Assembly (NCBI RefSeq): GCF_000471905.2
Contig: NW_006497557.1
Span: forward strand, 1,668,857 to 1,732,856
Source of the DNA: Amborella trichopoda
Lineage: Eukaryota > Streptophyta > Magnoliopsida > Amborellales > Amborellaceae
Direction: 5' to 3'
Length of the DNA: 64,000 nucleotides
Part shown: positions 46,372 to 57,936 of the stretch, piece after piece
How positions within the stretch are numbered: position 1 is the stretch's first letter
Layout of the letters: each line of letters begins with the position of its first letter
Position numbers and translations under genes: made by a program
Notes under the pieces: generated by a model
Told to the model about the DNA's origin: nothing
Database searches by the model: none
Seen by the model: only the letters and a program-made list of their open reading frames with translations

Positions 46372-48600
46372 CTTACTACCCCTTAATCAGTTCGCTCTTA
46401 TTTAACCAATTTCCTTTTTTCCTTCTGCACCTATTTCTATGGCACCTGGGTTGTTCAACCCATTCATCAGGGTCGAGCACTTCCTTATCCCTGCAATCGT
46501 GGCTGTCCCAGGGAAGTGAGTCGGTCAAGCTCCTTCCCTACTCTCCTTACGAGTTAGGACCCACAATCTGGCTCCCAGGTTCTTACCTGAATCTGTGCGA
46601 GAAGGGACTTAAAGGTCCCTGCCTCCTCGCTTTCTTGCCCTGGTGGACTCTTCAACAAGGGCTCTTATATGGGTAGAACTCCTACTACCTCACACCCTAC
46701 TATTGGCAAATGTCCTGCCAGTCATACTGATGCGGTACATCGGAAGGCTGCCCCGTCCATCCTTGCAAAAGGAAAGTAAACTGTCGTCGCTCCTAACGTT
46801 CGCCGCAAGGCAACAGCTATGCTCCTTCACTTCTCCGAGCCTCCACATTTAGAGGGTTGGTATACAGAGGTGGAGGTCCTGAGGTCTTCACCCCTCGCAC
46901 TAACTCAAAGGCTCGTGGTCTATCCACTCGAGCCACACCTCGGGGACACCCTCATGTTGCCTTGAGTTCACATCTAGGGTCAGGCCTTCTCGGGCCGAAC
47001 CTTACATGCGCCATGCATTCGCTTTCCACAGCTCGGGATAGCGTTAACTCTATGCCATCCTTCCAGTGGTATGCTCGGTTTTGCACACTTGGCAAGAAAT
47101 GGAGCAGTTGTTCTCCCAACGCTTCTACGAAGTCCAAAGGAATGTGGAAACTATCGAGATTCTGAAATTGATGCAAGACCCTGGTGAGCCGGTTGACAAG
47201 TTCATCACCTGATGGAGAGAGTTGGCGACCTTTCACGCCACTTTCATGACCGTGAAGGAAGCAGTCCAGTCCTGCATAAGAAACATGCTTCCCGAGATCG
47301 CCCTAAATGTCGAAGCATCCAATCCACCCTCCATGTCAGAGCTCATCTCTTTGGAAGTTCGTATCGAGGGATTGTTCAAGCACCACGACAGCCCTTGTCA
47401 GCAATCCTTCGGCTCAAACTCTCACTCCAGCAGTTGGGGCAATCAAAAGGCAATGATTAGTGTTGCTGTCTCCATGACTGATACCAAGGGCACAACTCCC
47501 CAAACTCTCAACCTCTCTAAAGCACAGACGCCTCAGATTAGGGGCAAGCATCAGTCTTATAATGCGGTCTCACCTCCTAAAACCAGTAAGAAAAATGACT
47601 ACTAGACCCATTGCTAGAATAACGTTTACTCCTTTGACACGGAGTGGACCCTTGCACTGCTCCAACTGCTGTTGGAACAGAACATGATCCAGCTGCCATA
47701 GGTCACCACTATAGAGTTGTCGGGGCAGGAGTAGAATGAGAAGTATTGTTCCTATCATAGGAGAGTCGCCCACCCTACTCACGGTTGCTACAATCTCAAC
47801 GACACTATCGAGGCCCTTATCAGCAAGGGCAAAATAAAGCTCGAAGAGTTGAAAAAGACATTCGGGGCTTCTGGGGCATCTCACATAGTCACGATCCAAG
47901 AGGACGATGGGGCACCCACTATCCTTAGTGCATTTTTCTTTATAATGCTCGAAGTAGGGATCGCTACCTCGAATCCGACAAGGTAGCCCAAGTTCCTGCC
48001 TCCAGGGACCGAGAACCACTGGTGTGCGTACCACCAGATACGAGGTCATGACATCAGTGAGTGCATTGGCTTTCATAAACTCTTCCATAAACTCTTGTGC
48101 AAGAAGATCCCTTAGCACGAGCCCAGCAAAATACTGAGCAAGACCCTCTTTAAGGAAATGCTCCAGCAGGGTCTTGTCACCCTCACCCCCAAGTCAGCCA
48201 GACAGCCTAAGCGTCTTGCCTGGGGCATAAAAAGTCTCTCGTGCACCTATCTCCAAGTGTGGGGTCACAAACTCAAGGAGTGCACTGGATTGGAGGCAAT
48301 AGTCACTGAGAAAGTCCAGCAAGGCCACATCGTCTGTGTGGTTCTCTCAGGGCACGTCCAATCGCTCGCTCTCATTCAAGATGAAGCCCCGCTACAAGCC
48401 CCTCATGAGCATGCACTAGACCTTTCAGAGCCCTCAACCTCTCTGCCCTGGGAAGTCTACCATGGGCGAAGTAAGCTAAAATCCCTGAAATGTGAGGTAG
48501 TCTACCAAGCTAGGGCCACTCACTAGCCTGATAGGCAGGACCAAACACCCTCTTAGGGATCTCGAAGGAGACGACGAGCACCTAGGTCAGCTGGACTAAG
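46372..48600 (+). pseudogene. T3 leader and gag
   Basis: A leader of about 650 bp with no recognised domain, then gag: TWQEMEQLFSQRFYEVQRNV and PGEPVDKFIT (about 47080-47210), ELATFHATFMTVKEA (capsid-like), then three C-x2-(H/L)-x4-H-x4-C motifs: CSYHRRVAHPTHGC (47747-47788), CAYHQIRGHDISEC (48023-48064) and CTYLQVWGHKLKEC (48242-48283). Knuckles of this kind bind element RNA. Three in a row is more than the one or two usual in Ty3/gypsy gag. Broken in several places. Confidence 0.75.
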
Positions 48601-49560
48601 GAATCATCTTCCTCAGCCACTAGTCGAGGAAGAATTCCTCAGGCCCTTTCCTCTGCAGCCGACTTTGACGGACTTCATCTTAGGTGCAGCTCGCCTCATC
48701 CTATCGTCCAATCAGAAAGATAGCTTTGAGTTATCAATATCTCTGGAGTCGACTAAAATGGGTGATGACGTTAGAAGCACCCCACAACAGTCAAAGCGGG
48801 GGCACGACCTTAAATACCCCTTGTAAACATCCAATTCCGACGATGACCAAAAAGCTGCTCGGAACGTTCTAACTCTTCTTCTCCTTCCCCCTCCTCTATT
48901 CCTTCTATAAGTACCACTCGGCGATGCCCAGATTTCAACACTTTAAACAAAGAGTTCAGAGGCACTAGCCTCACCATCTCATAGTAAGAGCGCCTCAAAG
49001 AAATGCTAACCCAGGCGGCATGATTCTTGACAGTGGCTGATGCCCTAACAACACGGGTCAAAACTAGACCACTTTCAAGCTCTTGCTCGCACGAGGCCCT
49101 GTCACACGATCCAAGTACATGAGGCATCACCCGGCTCAGGGAAAGTACCGAGTGAGCCCAATCATGTTGTCATGGACCCCCCGCTTGAAGCCGACCATTC
49201 CATCGCTTGGACTGGACAGAGACCAGTCCTCTCCCCCATTGTGCACTTCCTAGAGGCCGAGATGTCAGAATCATGAGTGGCCACATTCGAGATCAAAGAA
49301 AACCTTTGTGAGTCCCTCGATAAGGAACTCCAGGAAGCTCTGGAAGAGTGGGAAGAGGGCGGGCAGGCTACGACTGATGAGCTTGAAGGGATCAACCTGG
49401 GAAATTAGGTCGACCCAAGGCCAACCTTCATCTCAGTAAAGATGTCCCCGAAAGAGAAAGAAAGCTATGTCTCCCTCCTTCGAGCAAATTGGGACGTCTT
49501 CGCTTGACATTATCCTGAGATGCCTAGTCTAGACCCCCAGATTGTTATCCATCGCCTCGG
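48601..49560 (+). pseudogene. T3 protease region and linker
   Basis: Between gag and RT. Visible is the linker text EEWEEGGQATTDELEGINLG (49340-49410), then VDPRPTFIS.KMSPKEKESY (49410-49470) and DVF (49495), as in Tat pol just ahead of RT. I could not point to a certain protease active-site motif. Confidence 0.6.
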
Positions 49561-50400
49561 TACTAATCCAACCATGAAACCCATGAAGTATAAATCAAGA
49601 ACATTTAGGCCGGACCTCGAGATGCAGATCAATGCTGAGGTGAAAAAGCTCAGGCAAGCTTGATTCATACGTAAACTCAAATACCCAAAATGGCTGGCGA
49701 ATGTCATCCCAGTCAAAAAAGAGAATGGCCAAATCAGGGTCTGCATCGACTTTCATGACTTGAACACTGCTTGTCCCAAGGACTATTTCCCCCTACCGTT
49801 CACAGAGATGTTGGTTGACTCCACTGCCCATTGCCAAATCTTCTCTTTTATGAATGGTTATTCTGGTTACAACAAAATTAGGATGGCGTCAGAGGATGAG
49901 GAGACCATTGCATTCTTAACTCCAAAAGGTGTCTTTTGCTACATTGTGATGCATTTTGGGCTAAGGAATGTTGGTGCTATGTACCAGAGAGCAATGACAA
50001 CCATCTTCAAGGACATGATTCACAAGGAGGTCGGGTGCTTTGTGGATGAATTGGTGGTAAAGTCTGAAACAAAAGCCACTCACGTGCAAGACCTTAAAAA
50101 GGTGTTTGAGCGGTTGCGGTATCACCAGCTCAAGATGAAGCCCTTGAAATGCTCCATTGGCGTACGCTCAGGAAAATTCTTACGGCTTATCATGAGATAC
50201 CGTGGGCAAAAGATCGAGCCAGTCAAAATCAAGGCAATTCAGGACATGGCACCGCCTACAACCCTCCATGAACTGCGGTCTCTCCAAGGACAACTTGTCT
50301 ACATTCGGAGGTTCATTTTGAACATTTCAAGGCGATGCAGACCCTCTTCACACCTCTTGAAGAAGGACACTCCCTTCATATGGGATGAAGTGTACTTGTG
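49561..50400 (+). pseudogene. T3 reverse transcriptase
   Basis: RT domain of a Tat-lineage pol: KSRTFRPDLEMQI-like entry (49590), VCIDFHDLNTACPKDYFPLP (49739-49798), FSFMNGYSGYNKIRMASEDE, FLTPKGVFCYIVMHFG (49915-49962), YQRAMTTIFKDMIHKEV, the catalytic region near 50040-50066 ending DELVVKS, KVFERLRYHQLKMKPLKCSI, and LHELRSLQGQLVYIRRFI in the thumb/connection. The ELRSLQG.L.YIRRFI...RRC text is characteristic of Tat. It would copy element RNA in the particle. A long open stretch runs 49760-50698. Confidence 0.9.
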
Positions 50401-50700
50401 GAATCCACCAGTACTCTCAGCGTCAGTGTTAGGAAGGCCACTCATCCTATACATGACTGCCCTCGACGTGTCACTCGAGGAACTCCTGGTGCAGAACAAA
50501 GATGGAAGGAAAGAGACAACGCTCTATTATCTCAGCCGCAGATACGCTCCTATGAAAAAAATGTGCCTAGCCTTTATCTTTGCGGTACAGAAGCTCCACC
50601 ATTACTTGCTTACCGACGAAGTCAATTTAATCTCCAAGGCAGACTTGGTTAAGTTCCTTATGACCAGGCCATGCTTGTCAGGACGTTTGGCCAAGTAGGC
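50401..50700 (+). pseudogene. T3 RNase H (first)
   Basis: NPPVLSASVLGRPLILYMTA (about 50402-50461), TTLYYLSRR, MCLAFIFAVQKLHHYLL and LISKADLVKFLM follow RT in the same frame, as expected for the Ty3/gypsy RNase H that removes RNA from the cDNA hybrid. Confidence 0.85.
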
Positions 50701-51373
50701 ACTATTGCTGATGGAGTTTGACATCACTTATGTACCACATGAGGTAGAATTCCTTGTGGCTCACTCAGTCCCTTCAGAATCTCTGATGTCAAGTGATCTC
50801 CCGGATGAAGAAGTTTTATGTGCGACGCTAACTCGGTCGTGGGAGATGTACTTTGATGAAGCATTCCAGTCTGATAGAGGGGGTGCCGGAGTTGTGTTCC
50901 TGACTCCCGATGGAGGAATAATTCCTCTACCCTTCTCACTTGTAGAGTTGTTTTCTCATAATGAAGTCGAGTATCAAGCCCTCATAATCGGACTAGAGAT
51001 CACTCAGGTGCTAGACTTAGAGCAGCTAAATATCTTTGATGATTCTGAGCTGGTCATCCGTCAACTAAAGGGGATTTATAACATAAGGAAGGATAGTCTC
51101 AAGCCTTATCATGACACAGCCAAATCTTACATGGTCAAGTTAGATGACTTCTCTCTGAGTCATATCCCTAGAAGGCCAAACTCGCAGGCTGATGCGCTCT
51201 CAAAGTTCGGTCCCACCATCCAATTGTCTTCAATCGGGCCCACTCCAGTCGACTTGAAAACCGAAGTTGATGTAGATGATAAGAGGGATGTCTTCCCTGA
51301 GTGTCCACCTTACCCATTTGGGGCACTTCTTGCGGCTATGGATGTCATCAAGACAAAGCGGGAAATTTCCTAA
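50701..51373 (+). pseudogene. T3 archaeal-type RNase H (second)
   Basis: LMEFDITYVPHE, then WEMYFDEAFQSDRGGAGVVF (50844-50903), VEYQALIIGLEI (50968-51000), DDSELVIRQLKGIYN (51039-51083) and RRPNSQADALSKF (51172-51210) show the D...E...D...D pattern of an RNase HI fold distinct from the first. A second, archaeal-like RNase H between RNase H and integrase is known from the Tat lineage and is the firmest lineage marker here. Confidence 0.85.
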
Positions 51374-52620
51374 GGAAAATAATCGAACGTTAGGGAGAAG
51401 GAGCCCGGATTCTTCGACCCAATGTGTGCAGAGGTTGAAAAAGTAAAAGATTGGAGGGAGCCTATCATGGAATTCGTAAAACATGGGAGGTTGCCTCTAG
51501 ATGAGGCAAAACGCAATGGCATATGACAGATGTCCAACAAGTACACCCTTCTTGATGGGGATGTCCTCGTTTGTCGATCATGTAACAGAATCCTCCTCAA
51601 ATGTGTCGATGCACAAGAGGCAAGCAAAGTACACTCGGGCATCTGCGGGTTGCATCAATTTGACCCTAAGCTCTATCACCACATACGTAAACTCGGCTAT
51701 TACTGGCCTTCCATGGCAGCTGACGCTCAAAACTACGTTAAAATATGTCAGGTGTGCCAAATTCACTCTAGTCTCATTCATCAGCCCCTAGAGCCTCTCC
51801 ATCCTATAGTGACATCATGGCTCTTTTCTCAGTGGGGCATGGACACTGTACGACCCATCGACCCCCTTCTGCTTTGGGTCATGCCTTCATCTTGGTTGCG
51901 ACAGGCTACTTTTCCAAATGGGCTAAGGTAGTCCGTCTCAGACAGGTTCAAGGGACCACTAAGGCTAACTTTGTGTGGCATCACATCATCTAACGGTTTA
52001 GGTTCCCGGACTGAATAATTTCTGATAATGGCCCTTAGTTCAAGAGCCAGCATGTGGATCTCCTAGTCAACCAGTTCGGTTTTGAGTGGAAGTACTCGAC
52101 TATGTACTACCCTCGAGCCAACAGGTTAGCTGAGATATTCAACAAGACTTTATGCTCCTCTAGAAGTCAGTGTCAAAGTCAAAGAAGAACTGGCACGAGA
52201 AGTTGCTTGAGGCACTATGGGCTTATCGCATTATCACTGGCAATGCTATGAATTCCACCCCTTATTCGCTGGTCTATGGGGGTGAAGCTGTCCTACTTCT
52301 CGAAATTCAAATACCCTCACTCCATGTTTCTATACATCAGGGATTAGGAGGAGAGAGTCAGGCTCCACTACCAAGAGTTGGATGGCGTTGATGAAGAGAG
52401 GCTAGAGGCCCAACAGATCCTCGAGCTCAATCAAGGAAGAATGAAGAGAGCCTTTGACAAGTCTGTCAAGGTTCGTTCATTCGCTGGTGAGGTCCTACTA
52501 CTAGCAGTCAAGAGACCGATCGTCATACACAGGCGTCGCAAAGGAAAGTTTGAGCTTAAGTGGTCCATTCCTAATCGAGAAGGTTACACTAAGTGGGGCT
52601 TATACACTGACAAACTCTAA
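51374..52620 (+). pseudogene. T3 integrase
   Basis: N-terminal zinc-binding part: KVHSGICGLHQFDPKLYHHI to CQVCQIHSSLIHQP (51628-51783, H-H-C-C). The core starts at WGMDTVRP (51835) and continues in GFEWKYSTMYYPRANRLAEI (52078-52137) with the usual E of NGLAEAFNKTL-like text, then PYSLVYGGEAVLLLE (52261-52305). The C-terminal part is RMKRAFDKSVKVRSF and LLAVKRPIVIHRRRKGKF (to about 52555). Integrase inserts the cDNA and would make the 5-bp duplications seen in the window. Several breaks. Confidence 0.85.
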
Positions 52621-53709
52621 TGGAGAAGTGGCGATGCCCCCTATCAAAGGGTGATATTTAAAGAAGTAATATCCTTAACATGGCAATAAAGTGCGGTGTG
52701 TGCAATAAAAAGATAGGAATGAAGATGGGAAACATCAAGACAACTCAAAGGAAATTCATTTCTTTTGTTGCATTAGAAAAATTTGCAACTTACAATCGAA
52801 GGCCCATTATCAGGGAACTTATAAAACTCTTGCATTTGAGGATAAGAGGACAGTCACAAACCAAAGCCAGCGGCATTTCTCTTGCATCTGAAGATAAGAG
52901 ATACAGGCCAAGAGAAATGCCCTCCTCGTACAGAAGAAGCAAACCCACCAAAGAAATGCCTGCCCCAAGAAGAAGTGACAAAACCAATTGGAGAAGTTAG
53001 CCTCGGTCCCTACAAGAACAATGGTTACAGGACAAAAGAAAATGCCAATCACTTTCAAGTCAGCTTCAATTCATCTGATGAGTATATCAAACATACAAGG
53101 CAGACTTTTCTGGCAAGGAACTGGCCTATGATGGAGAGCATATCCTGTTCACAGTAGACGTCCTTCCACAGAACAATATGGACTTCAAGGTCGTGTTGTA
53201 GGACTTGGCTTCCAACACACCGCGGCGGCAAGGCCTTCCCGTTTGCCATCACTCTTTACCTACCTCCTGGAAGACATCGTCGTCCGAGGTTATCACCGTG
53301 CGCAACACAATGCCACGTCCTATCATCACCATGGGCAGGCTAATGCTGCACGAGACTATCTCCGCGTGCCTCATGCCCCCAAGTGTGGCTATCACCGTGT
53401 GTGACCTAGGGACGTGCGAACGGTTGGAGCAGCACTTGAACCCCAGTAGGGCACCGTTGCAAATTCTACTAAGGCCCCGAGAGACCCTCTTCCTTGCTCA
53501 GAAATCCTTGACACTTGTTGTGCAACCACGTTGCGAAGCTTTGCACCTCCTGAAGCTCAACAAAAAAATCCCTAAGGACCTATCTCTACAAGTTTTGGCT
53601 GGGAAGTGCTCACCAGAAGACCCTCGTCAGAAAGATTTGGCTCTCTCTCTCTCTAAAAAGCTTTCTACTATTTTACCCTTTGGTAAAACAGTAAACTGGG
53701 GTTTCTCCA

Positions 53710-53720
53710 CTTTTTATACT
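53710..53720 (-). promoter_or_regulatory. TATA-like block, antisense to T3
   Basis: AGTATAAAAAG on the minus strand, followed by GGAGAAACCCCAGTTTACTG and ACCAAAGGGTAAAA. Counterpart of 638, 11199 and 30907. Confidence 0.35.
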
Positions 53721-53829
53721 GCACAGTATTGTGAACTGCCCCTGACAAACATGGAATGATGCTCCAGTCCCCAGCTCTTGATGACTATAAGACCAGGCCA
53801 GGGAGGGCCAAGCCTGAGACCCGAAGCAT

Positions 53830-54035
53830 CATCGTCGTGCCCCTCGTTAAGACTTGCGTCGCGTGCCTCATCAGAGACAAGTGTAAGGCACCCCATCAAA
53901 ACTTTTACCGAGCACCTCAACCAGAGACTATCGCCGTGCATCTCATCCAGAGATTATCAGTGCGCGTCTCATCCAAAGGTCATCTCGCGCATCTCATCCA
54001 CAATCACCACCGCACGGATCGTCAAGGGCTACTCC
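53830..54035 (+). repeat. About 30-bp array in T3
   Basis: Six to seven diverged units like GTGCATCTCATCCAGAGATT followed by ATCGCC. T1 has related units at 10915-11110; T0 and T2 have an unrelated unit at this position. Confidence 0.65.
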
Positions 54036-54234
54036 CGCTTGCTTGACTAGGGGACTTAACACATCACTTAGGCTTATTGATGAATGTGCCACCCCACACT
54101 TACTCTCATGCATAGGCCTTGGCACTCCCCTTTAGACCATCGTCTCACATCCTCAGGAACTTCATTCTCTGCATCACAATCTCACTAATCAAGGAGCCCA
54201 GATTCTGGTGACGACTTTATGCCCCCATGGAGTC

Positions 54235-55380
54235 ACATCCCCTCACCGCTACCATCACGGTCCGTGCTGCATGACTTTAAACTGCACTACCACAGTCTGT
54301 GCTGCATGACTTTAAACTGCACTGCTATGGTCCTTAAACTACACTAGCCCGAGCCATGCTGCATGTCCCTAAACTGCACAGCCATAGTCCTTGTCACATG
54401 ACTCAAAACTGTATGAGCATGGTCCGAACTATATGACCTTAAACTATAGTGGACGTCTAGTTGTACGACCTTCAACTGCAAAGTCCTTGTCACATGACTA
54501 AAAATTGTATGACCATAGTCCGAACTATGTGACCTTAAACTATAGCGGAGGTCTAGTTGCATGACCTTAAACTACAAAGTCCTTGTCACATTTAAACTTA
54601 TGACCATGGTCTAGATGTGCAACCTTCAACCATAGTGCGCATCTTGGCCGCATGACGATAAAAGGCTTAACACCATGCTCCAAACTATATGACCCTAAAC
54701 TGTAGCAGAGATCTAGTTGCATGACCACAAATTGCATGGTCCTAGTTGTCTGAGCAACAAGACCTTAAAGTTGTAACACACAGTGCTACAAATAGTCCAT
54801 ACGCATAACTCCAACTAGACCCCGAGTGGAGTTAGATGTATGCAAGGGTCGTACTTACCCCGTCATCTCAAGAGAGTTAAGGCCTTTCTTACACCTTCAA
54901 CCCACGGTGGGGTTCATCTGTGATCTGGCCCGTCAGAGTTTCATGCACATCAATATTCATTATCCTCATGGAGTCACATTGGCCCTCCTAATCCCTAGTG
55001 AAGCCTCTCTTGTTTACTACTCCTCGTAGGGTCATCACCTTCATCTACATATCTTCACATGTGTATAGCCTTAACTATCTTTATCCCGAGGGAGTCAGAT
55101 TTCTATCAACTTACCTACCCCCCATGCAGCCCTACTGACATGGCGAATCGTACTTAGTCCATGTTGCATGACCCTAAACTGTATAGCCATGGTCCAAACT
55201 ATATGACTTTAAACTATAGCGGAGGTCTAGTTGCACAACCTTAAACTGCACTGTCCTGTTTGCATGACCTATAACTACATAACCAAGCTCCAAGCTATAT
55301 GACCTTAAACCATAGTGTGTGTCCTGAACGCATGACGTTAAACTGCTTTGCCCAAGTCTAAGAGGTGAGACCTTAAAACA
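54235..55380 (+). repeat. CATGACCTTAAACTGCA arrays of T3
   Basis: Two blocks, 54235-54770 and 55140-55380, with about 370 bp of other sequence between them. Units are 35-45 bp with GGTCC and ATAGCGGAGGTCTAGTTG variants. Confidence 0.7.
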
Positions 55381-55833
55381 TGCCCCCGTTAATTGCACAC
55401 CCCTTTCACGTGCATTTTCGTGCACGCTTTCACTAAACAACCCTTTTGTGTGTGAGTACCCTATTTTTCTCCCCAGCAAGCCTACTTAGGCGCACATGCC
55501 TTTTACATGCATCTCCGTGCACGTCTTCCTTAATCGGCCCATTCGTGTGCACGGGCCATGCCACCTTCACCATCTTTCATCATCCCTCAGTGAGTCTTAC
55601 CCATGCTCACTAAATGGCAAGCCATCCTGGCACCCATATTTACCATCAGCTAGTGGGTCACCACCTTTCACCCACCATCCAATCAACTCTCCACAGACAA
55701 CTTCAAGCCATCCTCTCAAGTGAGTCAAAGCCATCACCAGACTCACTCTGTGGCCTCTACAGACTGCCATTCCTTATTGCTATGGTCCACCTGTATGGCC
55801 TTAAACTATAGTGCGCATCCTGACTGCATGAAG

Positions 55834-56223
55834 TTAAAAGGTTTCACACAGATCTCTAAGGCACGACATTAAAACACTCCTTCTCAAAAAAAAAACAAGC
55901 ATGGGATGGATAAGGGAACTCCATGAGTAAAAATGACGGATGGACATGATCATGAAACCATGAGTAAAAGAGTTCCGTGGAAAAAGAAACCCAGGCACGG
56001 TGAAAAAACCAAGAGGGCACCGTGAGCAAAAAAGGATGAAAATGGTGGACGTGACCACAAAGTCATGGGTAAAAGATCCAAAAAATAACAGAAGTTGGTG
56101 AAAATTGTCCTCATGACGCCACTTCCTATGTTCAAGCGAAAACCCACGAATGGGCACTTGGACCGACAAATTAGGTTGATGCAGTTCCACAACCTCAGTG
56201 GACTCGCCAGTTTCATGTCTCAT
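55834..56223 (-). other. Antisense open frame in T3 3' region (129 codons)
   Basis: Opposite strand to T3. Product shares HQPNLSVQVP, FSLE, FHQLLLFFGSFTHDFVV, FLFPRNSFTHGF and HFYSW with the frame at 8882-9262 in T1. No known domain. Same caution about degenerate repeats as for that frame. Confidence 0.4.
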
Positions 56224-56613
56224 CAGGGAGTGAGAGCCTCATAAGAACTCCTCGGTTTCATGGCTCGTCAGGCCTAATAAGATCTCCTCGGTTTCATGGC
56301 TCATCAGGGAGTGAGAGTCGCATAAGATCTCCCCAGTTTCATGGCTCATCTGGGAGTGAGAACCGCATAAGATCTCCCCGGTTTCATGGCTCATCAAGAA
56401 GTGAGAGCCTCATAAGATCTCCCCAATTTTATGGCTCATCAGAGAGTGAGAGCCGCATAAGATCTTCCCAGTTTTATGGCTCGTTAGGGAGTGAGAGCCT
56501 CATAAAATCTCCACGATTTCATAGCTCATCAGGGAGTGAGAGCCATATAAGATCTCCCCAGTTTCATTGCTCATCAAGAAGTGAGAGACGCATAAGATCT
56601 CCCCAGTTCAACA
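56212..56613 (+). repeat. 45-bp tandem array, 9 units
   Basis: TCATGGCTCATCAGGGAGTG followed by AGAGCCGCATAAGATCTCCC and CAGTT, nine units, most exactly 45 bp. Inverted counterpart of 8285-8893 in T1. Confidence 0.9.
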
Positions 56614-57064
56614 ACAACAAGAGTCCTTGAGGGTGAGGATGATGACCAAAAGATCCCTCCAAAAATTCTAAGAGCCATTGCGAAGCCATGAAACTTATGA
56701 AGCCAGGGTCTAATCTGCCACAGGCTTCAAGGTAGTTTTCCTCAAATCCCTGAACCTACATGAGATTAGACTTTTGGGTTAGTTCAGAAGCCCCCAGACT
56801 GGACCCAGCTAGATAGGACCTCTAAGAGATACCTTGAGCATCAAAATCAAACCTGGTGTAGCAACAAACTACACCGATCAAAGGTCCATAGCATTTGGCC
56901 TTCAATAAAAGCCTGGTTCTATACGAGGAGGTCCTGACAAAGGCCTCATGCTCCAGAACCACAGATTGTCTCTCAAGGGTGTAGACTTTGACAAAGATCC
57001 CTCAAAATTCCAAAATTATTTCACTTCTTGATTCTATTAAAGCACGACATTCTATGGGGCATGC

Positions 57065-57936
57065 TATTGGAAGGTATTTTTAATCAACATGGGGCCCCTG
57101 CTCATTAAAGGCCTAACAAGTAGTGGAAATTTTGACAGTCTCAGAACAGCCCCAGAACTGGCCAAGATCTTCATGAGGTTTCTCAAGAGTCTCCTGTCAA
57201 GTTTCATCACATTTTGACATGCCTAATGTAGTGGGACCTGAGAAACAGTTTTGGTAGAATCAGCCTCTTGCTCGAGTGGGCCGATCACGCTGCTCACAAG
57301 CCCGATCGACACGAGACCAATTCCATTGGGGGCGTAAGGTCTTGGGCCATCTCTAACCCAAGTTCCATACATGATTAACAATCGGATTCTGCATACGAGG
57401 CTAACGAATAGACTGCAAATTCCATCACCAAAATCCTTGATTCTGGATAAAATTCCAAACTTGCAAAATCTTCGTTCGGCCGTGGAATAGAGTTGTGTTT
57501 GGTGCCCCGTGATCATAGTGGCATGATCAGTGTGATTAAGTGAAGAAAACATAGAAAACCATCAATGAACGAACATACTATCAATCCAGAGTTTCAAGAG
57601 CTACTCAAATTTCAAGTCACATGATAATGCACCAAAAACACGATCCATGCCTCGAAGTTGGTATCGAATCGATCGCCATGCCGAGTCCTACAAGAAAAGA
57701 ATCTGCTAACGATCAACTAGGCATTAGAATGACCCCGCATTAGCCATGCAAGATCACACAGGTCCTAGGGCAACACAGGGACTGTTCTGGTATTTCACAA
57801 CTTGTTAGAAAGGGGCAAATATGTCATTTTGCACCCTATTTTTTAATTTATTTTAATTCAATTTAATATTAATTTTCAGAATTTAGGGTTACTCTTGATC
57901 ATCCACCCATGTTTGGGGCACACTTTTATATATACT
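57065..57936 (+). repeat. T3 3' LTR (incomplete)
   Basis: Starts TATTGGAAGG and matches the 5' LTR of T3 through the U3 block to the TATA block (57926-57935). From 57937 the sequence is D LTR. Confidence 0.75.

Larger units (their letters stand above)
52621..57064 (+). mobile_element. T3 3' region
   Basis: Non-coding 4.4 kb. In order: AAGATGC..GAGAAGAGA-type direct repeats CTTGCATTTGAGGATAAGAG (52829) and CTTGCATCTGAAGATAAGAG (52882), the CACCGCGGCGGCAAGGCCTT region (53218), GTGTGACCTAGGGACG, the TATA-like block (53710-53720), a 30-bp array with CATCTCATCCAGAGA (53830-54035), CATGACCTTAAACTGCA arrays (54235-54770 and 55140-55380), a CACGTGCATTT..GCACG region, the shared antisense frame (55834-56223), a 45-bp array (56212-56613) and a final segment ending TCTATGGGGCATGC at the LTR. 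Confidence 0.7.
43804..57936 (+). mobile_element. T3: Tat-lineage element with the fullest pol
   Basis: Plus-strand element: 5' LTR (43804-46350), PBS, leader, gag, pol with RT, RNase H, archaeal-type RNase H and integrase, a 4.4-kb repeat-rich 3' region, and an incomplete 3' LTR (57065-57936). Internal length is about 10.7 kb. It sits in D, with D gag to the left and D LTR to the right. The LTRs look about 85% alike where both exist, so the insertion is old. Broken, with about a dozen or more breaks; no frame is whole. Confidence 0.85.

Noticed and set aside
50299-50652. Frames overlapping RT and RNase H on the other strand or phase (also 16484-16747, 17189-17461, 49510-49746)
   Set aside because: Shadows of the pol sequence; the pol frame carries the recognisable motifs.
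56212-56613. The 45-bp Tat array as another covarying hairpin array
   Set aside because: Arms GGCTC/GAGCC pair in the consensus, but changed arms are not matched by their partners.
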